A stretch of DNA of 64,000 nucleotides from Chloracidobacterium sp. N (GCF_018304765.1 NZ_CP072642.1:231501-295500), one strand, 5' to 3'; shown: positions 1 to 8,077, counted from the first letter of the stretch. The notes: a model not told the origin generated them from the letters alone. Program-made: numbers and translations.

Positions 1-549
1 CTGACGCTGGCCGAGCGGCAGGTGCTTCAGGTGTTGCTATCCCATCCGCCGCTGTGCGAACTGGCGTTTGCCGCACTGGATGACGAACTCATCAGCATGC
101 TTTCGGGACGGGTGTTTTTCCGCGCAGTGCGGGAGGTCTATCTGAAAGGCGAGCCGTTTGACTACAGCCCGCTGGCCGCGGCGGTGGCCCGTTGGCAGCG
201 GGCCGAAACCAGCGGAAACGCCCACGGGCAGTTTGATTTCCTTGCGGAAGCCGACCACACGCCAACGCCGCTGGACCGGGAAATGGAAAACCACATGGCC
301 GAACTGCTGCTGGGGGCCGAGCCGCCGGCCGACGACACGGCGCTGGCAAAGTACCGTTCCATTCTGGAAGACGGATTGCTGGTGCTTCAGCAGCGGCGGC
401 TGGAACACCAGAGCGCTGCCATGCACCGGAATGTGCAGAAGGCGGAGGAATCCAATGCCGATGACCGTGCCCTGGCCTACGTCCATGAACGGTTGCAGCT
501 CAAACGGGCGCGTCTGGCGGCGCTGCACCATCGGCAGAAAAAGCCATGA
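1..549 (+). CDS. dnaG: DNA primase DnaG, C-terminal part (5' end outside window)
   Basis: The reading frame is open from base 1 and ends at TGA 547-549, so only the C-terminal 182 residues are present. The first residues ([16 protein letters not shown]) match the start of the helical C-terminal domain of DnaG, which binds the replicative helicase DnaB. The zinc-binding and TOPRIM catalytic domains must lie to the left. The identification rests on this helix-rich tail and on the next gene: dnaG directly before rpoD is the classical macromolecular-synthesis operon. The stop overlaps the rpoD start by 4 nt (ATGA), which suggests translational coupling. Confidence is good from context and moderate from the sequence alone. 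Confidence 0.8.
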   Translation: MTLAERQVLQVLLSHPPLCELAFAALDDELISMLSGRVFFRAVREVYLKGEPFDYSPLAAAVARWQRAETSGNAHGQFDFLAEADHTPTPLDREMENHMAELLLGAEPPADDTALAKYRSILEDGLLVLQQRRLEHQSAAMHRNVQKAEESNADDRALAYVHERLQLKRARLAALHHRQKKP

Positions 550-2165
550 CCGGTGAGACGACCCAGCCGCTTGTGACGCAAGTGATAACCGCCGCGCGTG
601 GCCGGGCTTTTCTGTCCTATGACGAACTCAATGCCCTGCTGCCGCCGGGGATGACCGATGTCGCGGTCATCGAGGCGCTGCTGTCCGCGCTGGAGCGGCG
701 TGGCATTCGCGTGGGAGAGGAACATGAACGCCCGTTGCCAGCAGGGGCGGTTCCGCTGGCGGGGGCGGTTCCGCCGGCAGGGGCGGTTCACGGAACCGCC
801 CCTACAGCGCCGGCGTCGCCGACCGCCTTTTTTGAAGACCCGCTGCGCCCGTACCTTCAGGAAATGGGACGGATTGCCACGTTGTCCGCCGAAGATGAAG
901 CCGCACTGGTGGCCGGCATCCGCCGCGCTGAGGCGCGGTTTCGGAAGCAGCTTTCCCGCCTGCCGGCCACAGCGGTCCTGCTTATTGAAAAAGCAGAAGC
1001 CCTGGCGCAGGGAGAGAGTGCGGCAGCCCGCTGGTTTGATCTGTCGGGAACGGCAGCCGGGCCGGAGCCGGGCGAAACAGCATCGTCGGAAGCTGCTTCT
1101 CTGGAGGCGGCCCTTGACGAGGCTGTGGCGCGTGTACGGCAGGCGCTGGAAGCCGTTCAGGATGAGTGGTCTCTGTTGTCCGCCGTGGCTGATCTGCCGG
1201 CATCGGCGGACTGGCAGCGCCGCCGCCTGGCCCGGGCGCGGATTGTCCTGTCGCGGGCCGTGCTGGATGTGCCGCTTTCCCGTACCGGTTACACGTCCCT
1301 GCTTGAAGCCCTGGAGGCTGGACGGCGTACCAACGCCGCGTGGCTGCTGACGGCCGCCGAGCCGGAGGGCATCGCGCGCACCCTGGCGCAGGCGCGGCAG
1401 ATGTTTGACCGGGCGGCGGCAGCGCGGCAGCGGCTGGTGGAAACCAATCTGCGGCTGGTGGTGTCGGTTGCCAAGCACTACACGCACCGGGGACTCGGAC
1501 TGACAGATTTAATCCAGGAAGGCAATCTCGGACTGCTGCGCGCTGCCGAGCGGTTCAGCGGGCAGCGCCCGGAACGGTTTGCTTCCTACGCGACGTGGTG
1601 GATTCGCCGCGCCATGGCGCAGGCGCTCAGTGAGCAGCCGCGCCTGATTCGGTTGCCGGCGGCCGTGCGCGCCGAACTCACGCGGCTGCTCGAAGCCGTG
1701 CACCGTCTGACGCTGGAACGGCGCCGTGAGCCAAAACAGGCCGAACTGGCGGAACATCTGGGCATGTCGCTTGAAAAAGTGCAGATGTTGCTCCAGTTGG
1801 CGCAGCCGCCGGTCAGCCTTGAAACACCGGTGGGCGATGAAGAAGACCAGAGTCTGGGGGATTTCATTGCCGATGCCCACGCGCCGAATCCGCTGGATGA
1901 TGCGGCGCGCGTCCGCCTGCGGGAAGACCTCGATGCCGCGCTTCAGTCACTCAATGCCCGTGAGGAAAAGGTACTGCGGATGCGCTTCGGGTTGGGTGCG
2001 GATGGCAAAGCCTACACACTCGAAGAAATCGCGCAGTTTTTTGCGCTCCCACGGGAGCGCATCCAGCGCATTGAAGCGGAAGCCCTGCGGAAGCTGCGGC
2101 GTCCGGCGCGCAGCCAGCGCCTGCGCCAGTTTCTGGACGACACGGCGCACGATGCGTCGGCCTGA
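546..2165 (+). CDS. rpoD: RNA polymerase sigma factor RpoD (group 1-like)
   Basis: This is a 539-residue sigma-70 factor. Region 1.1 is visible at about residues 5-60, region 1.2 at 97-130, a nonconserved stretch at 130-290, region 2 from about 299 ([16 protein letters not shown], then [14 protein letters not shown]), region 3, and region 4 with the recognition helix near 503-519. The ATG overlaps the dnaG stop. Two oddities stand out. The Ala/Pro/Val-rich linker at residues 66-88 is encoded by a repeated GC-rich DNA element. The -35 recognition helix reads [12 protein letters not shown] where the usual form is RERIRQIEAKAL, so R and Q are swapped. The dnaG linkage suggests the principal sigma factor; a diverged group 1/2 paralogue cannot be excluded. 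Confidence 0.93.
   Translation: MTGETTQPLVTQVITAARGRAFLSYDELNALLPPGMTDVAVIEALLSALERRGIRVGEEHERPLPAGAVPLAGAVPPAGAVHGTAPTAPASPTAFFEDPLRPYLQEMGRIATLSAEDEAALVAGIRRAEARFRKQLSRLPATAVLLIEKAEALAQGESAAARWFDLSGTAAGPEPGETASSEAASLEAALDEAVARVRQALEAVQDEWSLLSAVADLPASADWQRRRLARARIVLSRAVLDVPLSRTGYTSLLEALEAGRRTNAAWLLTAAEPEGIARTLAQARQMFDRAAAARQRLVETNLRLVVSVAKHYTHRGLGLTDLIQEGNLGLLRAAERFSGQRPERFASYATWWIRRAMAQALSEQPRLIRLPAAVRAELTRLLEAVHRLTLERRREPKQAELAEHLGMSLEKVQMLLQLAQPPVSLETPVGDEEDQSLGDFIADAHAPNPLDDAARVRLREDLDAALQSLNAREEKVLRMRFGLGADGKAYTLEEIAQFFALPRERIQRIEAEALRKLRRPARSQRLRQFLDDTAHDASA
741..808 (+). repeat. GC-rich interspersed repeat with inverted repeat, inside rpoD
   Basis: Three near-copies of a GGGGCGGTTCC-type unit lie in tandem. 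The last is followed by its reverse complement: AGGGGCGGTTC at 779-789 and GAACCGCCCCT at 793-803, an 11-bp perfect inverted repeat with a 3-nt loop. The reading frame is kept and yields the low-complexity linker between sigma regions 1.1 and 1.2. The structure resembles small dispersed palindromic repeats that usually sit between genes. Confidence 0.75.
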
Positions 2166-2183
2166 CGCCGGGGCCAGGCCACA

Positions 2184-2209
2184 CAATCGGTTGGCGATTG
2201 GCCTTTATT
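2184..2209 (+). terminator. Possible weak terminator between rpoD and the carotenoid oxygenase gene
   Basis: CAATCG (2184-2189), a 5-nt loop and CGATTG (2195-2200) form a 6-bp stem, extended by AGGC/GCCT pairing across a small bulge. TTTATTT follows on the plus strand. It lies in the 39-nt gap between converging genes. The stem is short, so this is tentative. Confidence 0.35.
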
Positions 2210-3653
2210 TGGCGACGAACTGCCCGTGCAGACCGTAGGGGACAGTATCGCGCAGGTGGAGCCGCGCCAGCGGCCCGCCGGCCACATTCCGGGCGTCAAA
2301 AATGGCCAGCCCGCTTGTTCCCCGTCGGGCATCGAACACCATCTGCAGGAGGTAGCCGGCGTTTTCTTCGGTAGCGCCCGGCGTGGGCACGAACACCGGC
2401 TCGCCGACGTAGCCGCCGGGGGCGAAGCTGTACGTCTGGGTTTCGCCCGTGTGGGTGTCGTAAGCCATGACGCCTTGCAGCGGCGCATTGCCGGTCGGTG
2501 CATCAGCCATGGCCATAAAGGCCCAGCGGTGGGGGAGTCCGACCCGCGCCGGGTGGACACTAGGGAACTCAACCGCGCGTTCCAGCAGGCGTTCCCGGCG
2601 GGACGCGCCGGTTTTCAGGTTGATGGTGAAGCGGAAAAGCTGCGAGGCCGCGATCTTTTCAATCTCGACCTGCCGGTACATCGTGCCCGGTTCAAGCGAA
2701 GGGAAGGTTTCGTACGCAATGGAATCCACGGTCAGCACATCGTCCACGAGGTGGGCGTTGACGTGGTGGAACACAAAGCAGGCGTCGGTTTCGTAGGTGC
2801 ACATCCGTCCGCCGTGGCGCGGCAGCAGGTGGACTTTCGTCGGGCGGTCAGGCTGGAAGACGAGGCATTCGGCCGCGCCGCGAAAACCGAACCAGTAGGG
2901 CAGGGGATTGACCGTGACCGGGTTCTGGAAAAACACGGCGTAGTCGTCAGTCAGGGCGAAGTCGTGGATGAAGGCAAAGCCGGGGACTTCCCAGCGGTGT
3001 TGCGCCGTCACGTTCAGGTCGGCGTCGAGGGTGTAAAGGTTGATGGTTGAGGACAGTCCCGGCTCGATACCGAAGTTGACCATCTCGCCGGTGCGCCGGT
3101 CATAGTGGGGATGCGCCGCAAAGTTGGCATTGCCGGCCAGTGCCCCGCCCAGATCGTCTTCGCCGATGGTCTCAAGCGTTTCTGGGTCAAGGGCATAAGG
3201 TTTTCCGCCTTCCCACAGCGCCAGCAGCTTCCTGGGCGAGCAGGCCACGTTGGTGTTGGCAATGTTTTTGGCCTGGAGGTCAAAGGCATTGGCCAGCCAG
3301 CCGCCCGGCTTTTGTGTGCCGAAGACACCGCGTTGCAGGAAGCGTCCGGCTTTGGATTCAGCGATGAAGCCGGCCGTGCGGACGTACCGGTTGCGAAACC
3401 GGACCCGGCCGTCGCCGGTGAAGTCAAAGGCGCAGATCATGCCGTCGCCGTCGAACGGATGCTGGACAGACTGACCACCGCGTTCGAGCAGTCCGGGCCC
3501 GTTGCGGTACAGCGTGCCGCAGAGGTCAGCCGGCAGGTTGCCTTCGATGTCGTCAATCCAGTAGTCGCGTTCTTCAGTCAGTGACGTGTAGCCGCGCAGC
3601 CAGTCGGCGCGGTTCCAGCGGCGGGTGGTGGGTTGGGGAGCGGGAGCAGCCAT
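2205..3653 (-). CDS. Carotenoid/apocarotenoid oxygenase (RPE65 family)
   Basis: A 482-residue non-haem iron dioxygenase that should cleave a carotenoid or apocarotenoid double bond. The family's four iron-binding histidines are all in place: AHPHYD (H181/H183), FIHDF (H230), FHHVNA (H296/H297) and the C-terminal GLHGQF (H476). The family signatures LYRNGPG and HPFDGDGM occur at 48-54 and 65-72. There is no signal peptide, so it is probably cytosolic or peripheral to the membrane. It is the last gene of a tightly spaced minus-strand run, 10 nt after the HD-domain gene. The substrate cannot be inferred from sequence. Length is normal for bacterial members. Confidence 0.93.
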   Translation of the reverse strand: MAAPAPQPTTRRWNRADWLRGYTSLTEERDYWIDDIEGNLPADLCGTLYRNGPGLLERGGQSVQHPFDGDGMICAFDFTGDGRVRFRNRYVRTAGFIAESKAGRFLQRGVFGTQKPGGWLANAFDLQAKNIANTNVACSPRKLLALWEGGKPYALDPETLETIGEDDLGGALAGNANFAAHPHYDRRTGEMVNFGIEPGLSSTINLYTLDADLNVTAQHRWEVPGFAFIHDFALTDDYAVFFQNPVTVNPLPYWFGFRGAAECLVFQPDRPTKVHLLPRHGGRMCTYETDACFVFHHVNAHLVDDVLTVDSIAYETFPSLEPGTMYRQVEIEKIAASQLFRFTINLKTGASRRERLLERAVEFPSVHPARVGLPHRWAFMAMADAPTGNAPLQGVMAYDTHTGETQTYSFAPGGYVGEPVFVPTPGATEENAGYLLQMVFDARRGTSGLAIFDARNVAGGPLARLHLRDTVPYGLHGQFVAK

Positions 3654-3663
3654 GGCACCTTCT

Positions 3664-4257
3664 TCAGGCGTGGGGTTCGGCCTGGGGGGAAGCCAACGAT
3701 GCCAGACGTTCCAGTTCCGCTACCGTGCGTTCAAGTTCGTTGGCAAGCGGTTGGCACGGCCCGGCGGCAAAGATTTCGACAAGGCGGCGGTAGTACCACA
3801 GCGTTCCTTCCCGGCCGCCTTCAAACCGCGACCACAGGGCTTCGCCGACCGTCCGGTAGTCGGCCAGAATCGTGCGCGCGTTGTGAACCTTGTCGGCCAG
3901 CGACACCAGCCGTGCCGTGTCAGGCGTCGTACGCAGGTGGGCGAGGTAGGCTTCCTTGCGCGCGCGCCACGGCGGTTTGGGTATCTGATCGGTGTCGGTA
4001 CAGTGGTCCACAATGGCTGCCACGTCTTCGCCGAAGCGGTGACGGATTTCCTGCCGTATGGCGTCGCCGCCCTGGTCTTCCACGGCGTCGTGCAGCAGGG
4101 CCGCAATGGCCTGGTCTTCCGTGCCGCCGTGTTCGAGGACCAGCGCCGATACCGACAGCAGGTGGCTGATATAAGGGATTTCCGTTCCCTTGCGCTTCTG
4201 GTGGCGGTGAAGCTGGTGGGCGAAGACCAGCGCCGCATCGTACCGTTCGCTGAGCAT
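3664..4257 (-). CDS. HD-domain (p)ppGpp hydrolase-like protein (small alarmone hydrolase type)
   Basis: This 197-residue protein consists of one RelA/SpoT-type HD domain. Visible motifs are an early histidine (FAHQLHRHQKRKGTEIPYIS), HLLSVS, the metal-binding HDAVED (HDxxED of SpoT-like hydrolases) and DKVHNARTIL. The synthetase, TGS and ACT domains of full-length Rel are absent. The likely reaction is Mn-dependent 3'-pyrophosphate hydrolysis of (p)ppGpp or a similar nucleotide such as NADPH, as in MESH1. It lies between the thioesterase (30-nt gap) and the carotenoid oxygenase (10-nt gap), so it is probably co-transcribed with them. The family is well supported; the exact substrate is not. 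Confidence 0.85.
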   Translation of the reverse strand: MLSERYDAALVFAHQLHRHQKRKGTEIPYISHLLSVSALVLEHGGTEDQAIAALLHDAVEDQGGDAIRQEIRHRFGEDVAAIVDHCTDTDQIPKPPWRARKEAYLAHLRTTPDTARLVSLADKVHNARTILADYRTVGEALWSRFEGGREGTLWYYRRLVEIFAAGPCQPLANELERTVAELERLASLASPQAEPHA

Positions 4258-4287
4258 GGTTTGTCTCCCAAGCCAGTGACTGAATCG

Positions 4288-4728
4288 TTATGCCGCCTGT
4301 CCGGTGGGGCCGGTGGAGAGTGCCGCGTGGATGTCTGCCGGCAGGCGTATGATGCGGCCCGCGTGGTTCGTCGGCAAGTGTGTCGTTTCGCCCGTGGCCA
4401 GCAGGGTGTCGTCGGTGGCGCGCCGGATGTCGTAACCAAAGACAACCTGCCGCGAGCGCAGCGCCAGCAGGCGGGTGGTGATGTGGATGTCGTCGTCGTA
4501 ACGGGCCGGCGACAGATAGCGCACCCGCGCTTCCGCCACGACAAGGCGCAGTCCGGCGGCTTCCATCGCGCGGTAGGCATATCCGCAGGCCCGGCAGTAG
4601 TCAGTACGTCCGATTTCCATCCAGACCAGATAGTTGGCGTGATAGACCACGCCCATCTGGTCGGTTTCGGCGTACCGGACGCGCAGGCGCGAAATGACAC
4701 TGGAAGGCAGGGCTGAATCCGTCGCCAT
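4288..4728 (-). CDS. Acyl-CoA thioesterase, YbgC/4-hydroxybenzoyl-CoA thioesterase family (hotdog fold)
   Basis: A 146-residue single hotdog domain. The active-site signature YAETDQMGVVYHANYLVWME is present, with the catalytic aspartate at D23 and the helix-capping YHANY. Family members hydrolyse short- to long-chain acyl-CoA or acyl-ACP in the cytosol; YbgC-type enzymes are often linked to envelope lipid metabolism. The gene starts 14 nt after the radical SAM gene and ends 30 nt before the HD gene, so it is very likely in the same transcript. Next to a lipid-type radical SAM enzyme and an Lgt homologue, a role in releasing or trimming fatty acyl chains is plausible, but this is inference. 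Confidence 0.88.
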   Translation of the reverse strand: MATDSALPSSVISRLRVRYAETDQMGVVYHANYLVWMEIGRTDYCRACGYAYRAMEAAGLRLVVAEARVRYLSPARYDDDIHITTRLLALRSRQVVFGYDIRRATDDTLLATGETTHLPTNHAGRIIRLPADIHAALSTGPTGQAA

Positions 4729-4742
4729 GGTTGCGTGGGGGG

Positions 4743-6179
4743 TCAGTGCCGCGTTGCTTCCGGCAGCGGGGCCGCCGGAGCGGCGACGCGCTGCCGCAGC
4801 GCCACAAGCTGTGCCTCGCGGTCGTCGCGGTAAAACAGGTTGAAGGTGTCGAAGGGGATGATCCGCCCGTCAGGGTGAACGATGTGGACACACGACCGCT
4901 TCACCGAGCGGATGTCGAGATTGTGGGCGTCCATAAACTGCACGATGAGAATCCGAAAGACGTTCTCGTAGCTCAGCGATGCCGGAACGTTGACCAGCGG
5001 CAGGCAGCAGAGGAGTTGTTTGAGGGAAAGCGCCTGCCCGTCCGGGGAGTGGCCCGTGGAAAACGTCCTGAACAGTTGCTCCCGAAACGCCGCCTGGTGC
5101 TCGTAGGCGATGGTGTTGTTGCCTTCGCCGGCCAACAACATCTGCGGATCAATGAGTCCGGTCAGCGGGATGATGTCTCCGCCGAGTTTCAGGGCGTAGG
5201 CCATGGCCAGACAGTCGGGATGGCAGGGAACGGGCAGGACATCCTGGGGGCGCAGCCACGGGACCTGCCGCAGCAGTTGCTGCCGTACTTCGCCCAGCGT
5301 CAGGCGGTCACGCGCCGGGTCGAAGTGTTCGGTCCGTCCGGCGGCCTGTACCGGCTGGAAGGTCACACCGCGCACGCACGGATGCTGAAGGGCAAAGGCG
5401 ATGATGTCGCCAATTTCGTCGTCGTTGACGCCCTTTTTGAGGGTGACGACAAGGGTTGTGGAGACCTTCAGCCGGTCGAGCCGTTCCAGCGCGCGCTCAC
5501 GGACGGCGCGCAGGTCCAGTCCGCGCAGGTCACAGAGGGCGGCGGGCCGCAGGGAATCGAACTGAAGGTACACCTCGAAGCCGGGCATGTAGCCGGCCAG
5601 CCGTTCGGCAAAGGCTTCGTCCTGGGCGATGCGAATGCCGTTGGTGTTGATCATCAGGTGCTTGATGGGACGGCGGCGGGCGGCATCGAGAATCCCGAAA
5701 AATGCCGGGTGCAGCGTCGGTTCGCCGCCGCTGATCTGCACGATGTCCGGCTCGCCTTCATTGCGTACGACACAGTCGAGCATGAACTCAACCTGTTCGA
5801 GGCTGCGATGGGTCGGACGATGGGGCCCCGAATCGGCATAGCAAATCGGACAGGTCAGGTTGCAGTGGTCGGTGATCTCGACAATGGTCAGGCAGCCATG
5901 CTGCTCGTGATCGGGACAGATGCCGCAGTCATACGGACAGCCATACCGAATGGGTGTGTTGAACTGCCGGACGAGTTGGCCGGGCTTCAAAAACTGCCGT
6001 TGCTGCCGGTAAAACGCGGCATCCGTGGAAATGAGCACCCGTTCACGCCCGTGCGTCGGGCAGAACTTGTGCATGAACACCCGCTCGCCTTCGATGACAA
6101 TCTTGGCCTCGACCTTCTGGAAACATGTCGCGCAGATGGCGTTGGTCAGCTCATAGAACAGGTAGGGGCGGTCAGCCAT
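4743..6179 (-). CDS. Radical SAM enzyme of the tetraether synthase (Tes/MJ0619)-like family
   Basis: The chosen ATG at 6179 gives 478 residues; a longer frame upstream would run deep into lgt. An N-terminal rubredoxin-like cysteine set (C16, C19, C40) is followed by an auxiliary cluster region GCPYDCGICPDH (C81, C85, C88, with C96), the radical SAM CxxxCxxC (C106, C110, C113; CNLTCPICYA), and SGGEP at 150-154. Then come NTNGIRIA and YLQFDSL, plus further cysteines (PCHPDC, CVHIVHPDGRIIPF). This order of metal sites and the C-terminal motif resemble archaeal Tes, which joins lipid tails by C-C bonds, and the bacterial homologues proposed to make membrane-spanning lipids. It overlaps the lgt-like gene by 8 nt. 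Radical SAM assignment is certain; the lipid role is inferred. Confidence 0.85.
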   Translation of the reverse strand: MADRPYLFYELTNAICATCFQKVEAKIVIEGERVFMHKFCPTHGRERVLISTDAAFYRQQRQFLKPGQLVRQFNTPIRYGCPYDCGICPDHEQHGCLTIVEITDHCNLTCPICYADSGPHRPTHRSLEQVEFMLDCVVRNEGEPDIVQISGGEPTLHPAFFGILDAARRRPIKHLMINTNGIRIAQDEAFAERLAGYMPGFEVYLQFDSLRPAALCDLRGLDLRAVRERALERLDRLKVSTTLVVTLKKGVNDDEIGDIIAFALQHPCVRGVTFQPVQAAGRTEHFDPARDRLTLGEVRQQLLRQVPWLRPQDVLPVPCHPDCLAMAYALKLGGDIIPLTGLIDPQMLLAGEGNNTIAYEHQAAFREQLFRTFSTGHSPDGQALSLKQLLCCLPLVNVPASLSYENVFRILIVQFMDAHNLDIRSVKRSCVHIVHPDGRIIPFDTFNLFYRDDREAQLVALRQRVAAPAAPLPEATRH

Positions 6180-6972
6180 GGGCCGGGCTTCCTTTCGCCG
6201 TGGAGTGGGCCGTTGCGGGGGCGTGGGGGAGCGTTGGTCTCCACTGACGCCACAGGCTGATGGCAGCCGCAACCAAGCCGAGCAAAGCCACAAACTGAAT
6301 GGCCGTCAGTCCGATGAGGTAAGGGAACGGACGCGGCTTGATGAACTCGATGGCGAAGCGGAAGGCGAAGTAGCCGATGAGAAACTGGCGAAACCGCGCG
6401 CCATCCGGTGCGCCGGGCAGCTTCCATGTCCAGAGCAGCCAGCCAAGCCCGGTCAGATAGAGGATTTCATAGAGCTGGGTTGGGTGGCGGCGGAGGCCGT
6501 CGCCGAAATCAACGCCCCAGGGCAGGCTGGTGGCGATGCCGCAGGTGCCGTCGGAGAGACCGGTGAGAAAGCACCCGATCCGTCCGATGGCGATGCCCAC
6601 GATGAGCGGAAAGACGTAGGCATCGCCGGTGGCCTGCGAAACGCCGGCAAAGCGTTTGGCAACTTCGACACCCAGCCAGCCGCCCAGCAGCCCGCCCACG
6701 ATGGACTTTCCCTGAAGCCAGATGAGCGGGTTGGCGCGGTGCTGCCAGTAGAGCGGGAAGACTTCCAGCCAGGCGACGAGCTTTGACCCAAGGGCCGCGC
6801 CGGCCAGGCAGCCGACGAGCGTCCAGACTGCCTGTTCGACCGTCATTCCGCCGGGTTGCCGGCGGCGGGCGCGCAGGTAGAGCCGAAAGCCAACCGTATA
6901 GGCCAGAATTTCACAGACCAGATGAATCGGAATGGTGACGCCGGGCAGCCGCAGGTCGTAGGGGAAGCTCAT
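6172..6972 (-). CDS. Divergent prolipoprotein diacylglyceryl transferase (Lgt)-like membrane protein
   Basis: A polytopic membrane protein of 266 residues with the Lgt layout. GKSIVGGLLGGWLG (88-101) corresponds to the HGGL loop of Lgt, GRIGCFLTGL (130-139) to the GRxGNFxN signature, and HPTQLYEI (163-170) is retained. The histidine of HGGL (H103 in E. coli) is valine here, and both asparagines of GRxGNFxN (N146 in E. coli) are Cys and Thr; the arginine R143 equivalent is kept. It may therefore be an Lgt paralogue that moves a diacylglyceryl or another lipid group to a different acceptor. It follows atpC by 30 nt, and its stop overlaps the start of the radical SAM gene, suggesting coupled synthesis. 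Confidence 0.82.
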   Translation of the reverse strand: MSFPYDLRLPGVTIPIHLVCEILAYTVGFRLYLRARRRQPGGMTVEQAVWTLVGCLAGAALGSKLVAWLEVFPLYWQHRANPLIWLQGKSIVGGLLGGWLGVEVAKRFAGVSQATGDAYVFPLIVGIAIGRIGCFLTGLSDGTCGIATSLPWGVDFGDGLRRHPTQLYEILYLTGLGWLLWTWKLPGAPDGARFRQFLIGYFAFRFAIEFIKPRPFPYLIGLTAIQFVALLGLVAAAISLWRQWRPTLPHAPATAHSTAKGSPAHG

Positions 6973-7002
6973 TGCGGAACCCTGCTCCGGTGGAAGGGCC
7001 GT

Positions 7003-7431
7003 TCAGCGGGACAGGTAGCGTTCGGCGGTTTTGACGCGCACCAGCGCCGCTTCCAGTTCGGCACGCAGACGGTAAAGGTCTTCATCGGGGCGTTCGGCTT
7101 CGGCTTTCCTGAGCGCCAGTTCGGCTTCACGCAGGCGCGTCCGGGCTTCCTCGATGTCAATGTCTTCGGCGAGTTCGGCCCGTTCGGTCAGCACGGTGAC
7201 GCGGTTGCCCAGAACTTCCACGAAACCCTGCGCCACGAACGCCAGGGTTTCCTTTCCGCCCTGGCGATAGGTCAAAAGACCGGCCACACCAAGTTGTGAC
7301 ATCAGGGCGGCGTGGCCGGGGAGGACACCGATTTCACCATCCAGCGCCGGCAGGACGACTTCATCCACGGTCTGGGAAGGAAACGCCCGTTCGGGGGTAA
7401 CGATGTCGAGTGTGAGAGACATATCCTTCAA
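7003..7431 (-). CDS. atpC: F-type ATP synthase epsilon subunit
   Basis: A 142-residue protein with an N-terminal beta-sandwich (LTLDIVTPERAFPSQTVDEV, then DGEIGVLPGHAALMSQLG) and a C-terminal helical hairpin (IDIEEARTRLREAELALRK). It is part of the F1 central stalk and regulates ATP hydrolysis. The TTG at 7431 is preferred because GAAGGA lies 5 nt upstream; the internal ATG at 7422 has its purine-rich stretch only about 1 nt away. It is the first gene of the minus-strand run, with no atpD, atpA or atpG beside it, so it has been separated from the other F1 genes. Confidence 0.92.
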   Translation of the reverse strand: MKDMSLTLDIVTPERAFPSQTVDEVVLPALDGEIGVLPGHAALMSQLGVAGLLTYRQGGKETLAFVAQGFVEVLGNRVTVLTERAELAEDIDIEEARTRLREAELALRKAEAERPDEDLYRLRAELEAALVRVKTAERYLSR

Positions 7432-7598
7432 ATTGGTCCTTCATGTGCCAGATTTGTCTGTGGCGGCACGATACCAGCCCTGCCCCCGGATTGGAAACCG
7501 GTTGCCCAGCACGATGGCCCCGGGCCTCCCAGTGAAGACCCGCCAACGAAAATCCGGAAGTGCCGCTGCTAGAGTTTTCTTGAGACAGGAGATTGTTC

Positions 7599-8012
7599 AT
7601 GGCTGTTGAAATCACCGGCAAGTATCTTGGCGCTTTGCGCGTTGAAATGACCCACGGACCCTCCGGGGCACTTCTGCAAACCGTGGCCCCGACAGACAAC
7701 CAAGGGGACGGAAGCTGTTTTTCGCCAACGGACCTCGTGGCGGCGGCGCTTGGCTCCTGCATGATGACCCTGATGGGCATCGTTGCCCAGCGCGACGGCC
7801 TCGACCTTTCCGGGACGCATTTCCGCATTGTCAAACACATGCAGACCACCTCGCCGCGCCGGGTAGCCTCGTTGCCCATCACCTTTCACCTGCCGGGTCA
7901 CATTCCAGCCGAGGCCCGTCCCAAACTCGAACGTGCGGCCCTGACCTGCCCCGTTCACCACAGCCTGCACCCGGACATTGAAAGCAAGGTTGAGTTCCTT
8001 TACGACCTGTGA
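7599..8012 (+). CDS. OsmC/Ohr-family peroxiredoxin-like protein
   Basis: A 137-residue OsmC-fold protein. The two redox cysteines expected of the family are present: C54 in AALGSCMMTLMG and C117 in LTCPVHHSL. Such proteins reduce organic hydroperoxides in the cytosol using a thiol donor. The ATG at 7599 is chosen because AGGAG lies about 7 nt upstream; an in-frame TTG two codons earlier is less well placed. It stands alone, divergent from atpC across about 165 nt, with tRNA-Gly downstream on the same strand. The YhfA-like subgroup, which is less well characterised, is an alternative to true Ohr/OsmC. Confidence 0.87.
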   Translation: MAVEITGKYLGALRVEMTHGPSGALLQTVAPTDNQGDGSCFSPTDLVAAALGSCMMTLMGIVAQRDGLDLSGTHFRIVKHMQTTSPRRVASLPITFHLPGHIPAEARPKLERAALTCPVHHSLHPDIESKVEFLYDL

Positions 8013-8030
8013 ACCGCACATCAACGGGCG

Positions 8031-8059
8031 TTGACAGGTCACAGGCGGCGGCGTATGTT
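8031..8059 (+). promoter_or_regulatory. Sigma-70-type promoter for tRNA-Gly(CCC)
   Basis: TTGACA at 8031-8036, a 17-bp spacer and TATGTT at 8054-8059 form an almost consensus promoter. It would start transcription near 8066, about 12 nt before the mature tRNA. It lies between the osmC-like stop codon and the tRNA. Confidence 0.75.
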
Positions 8060-8077
8060 CTCGCCAAGTCATCCGAT

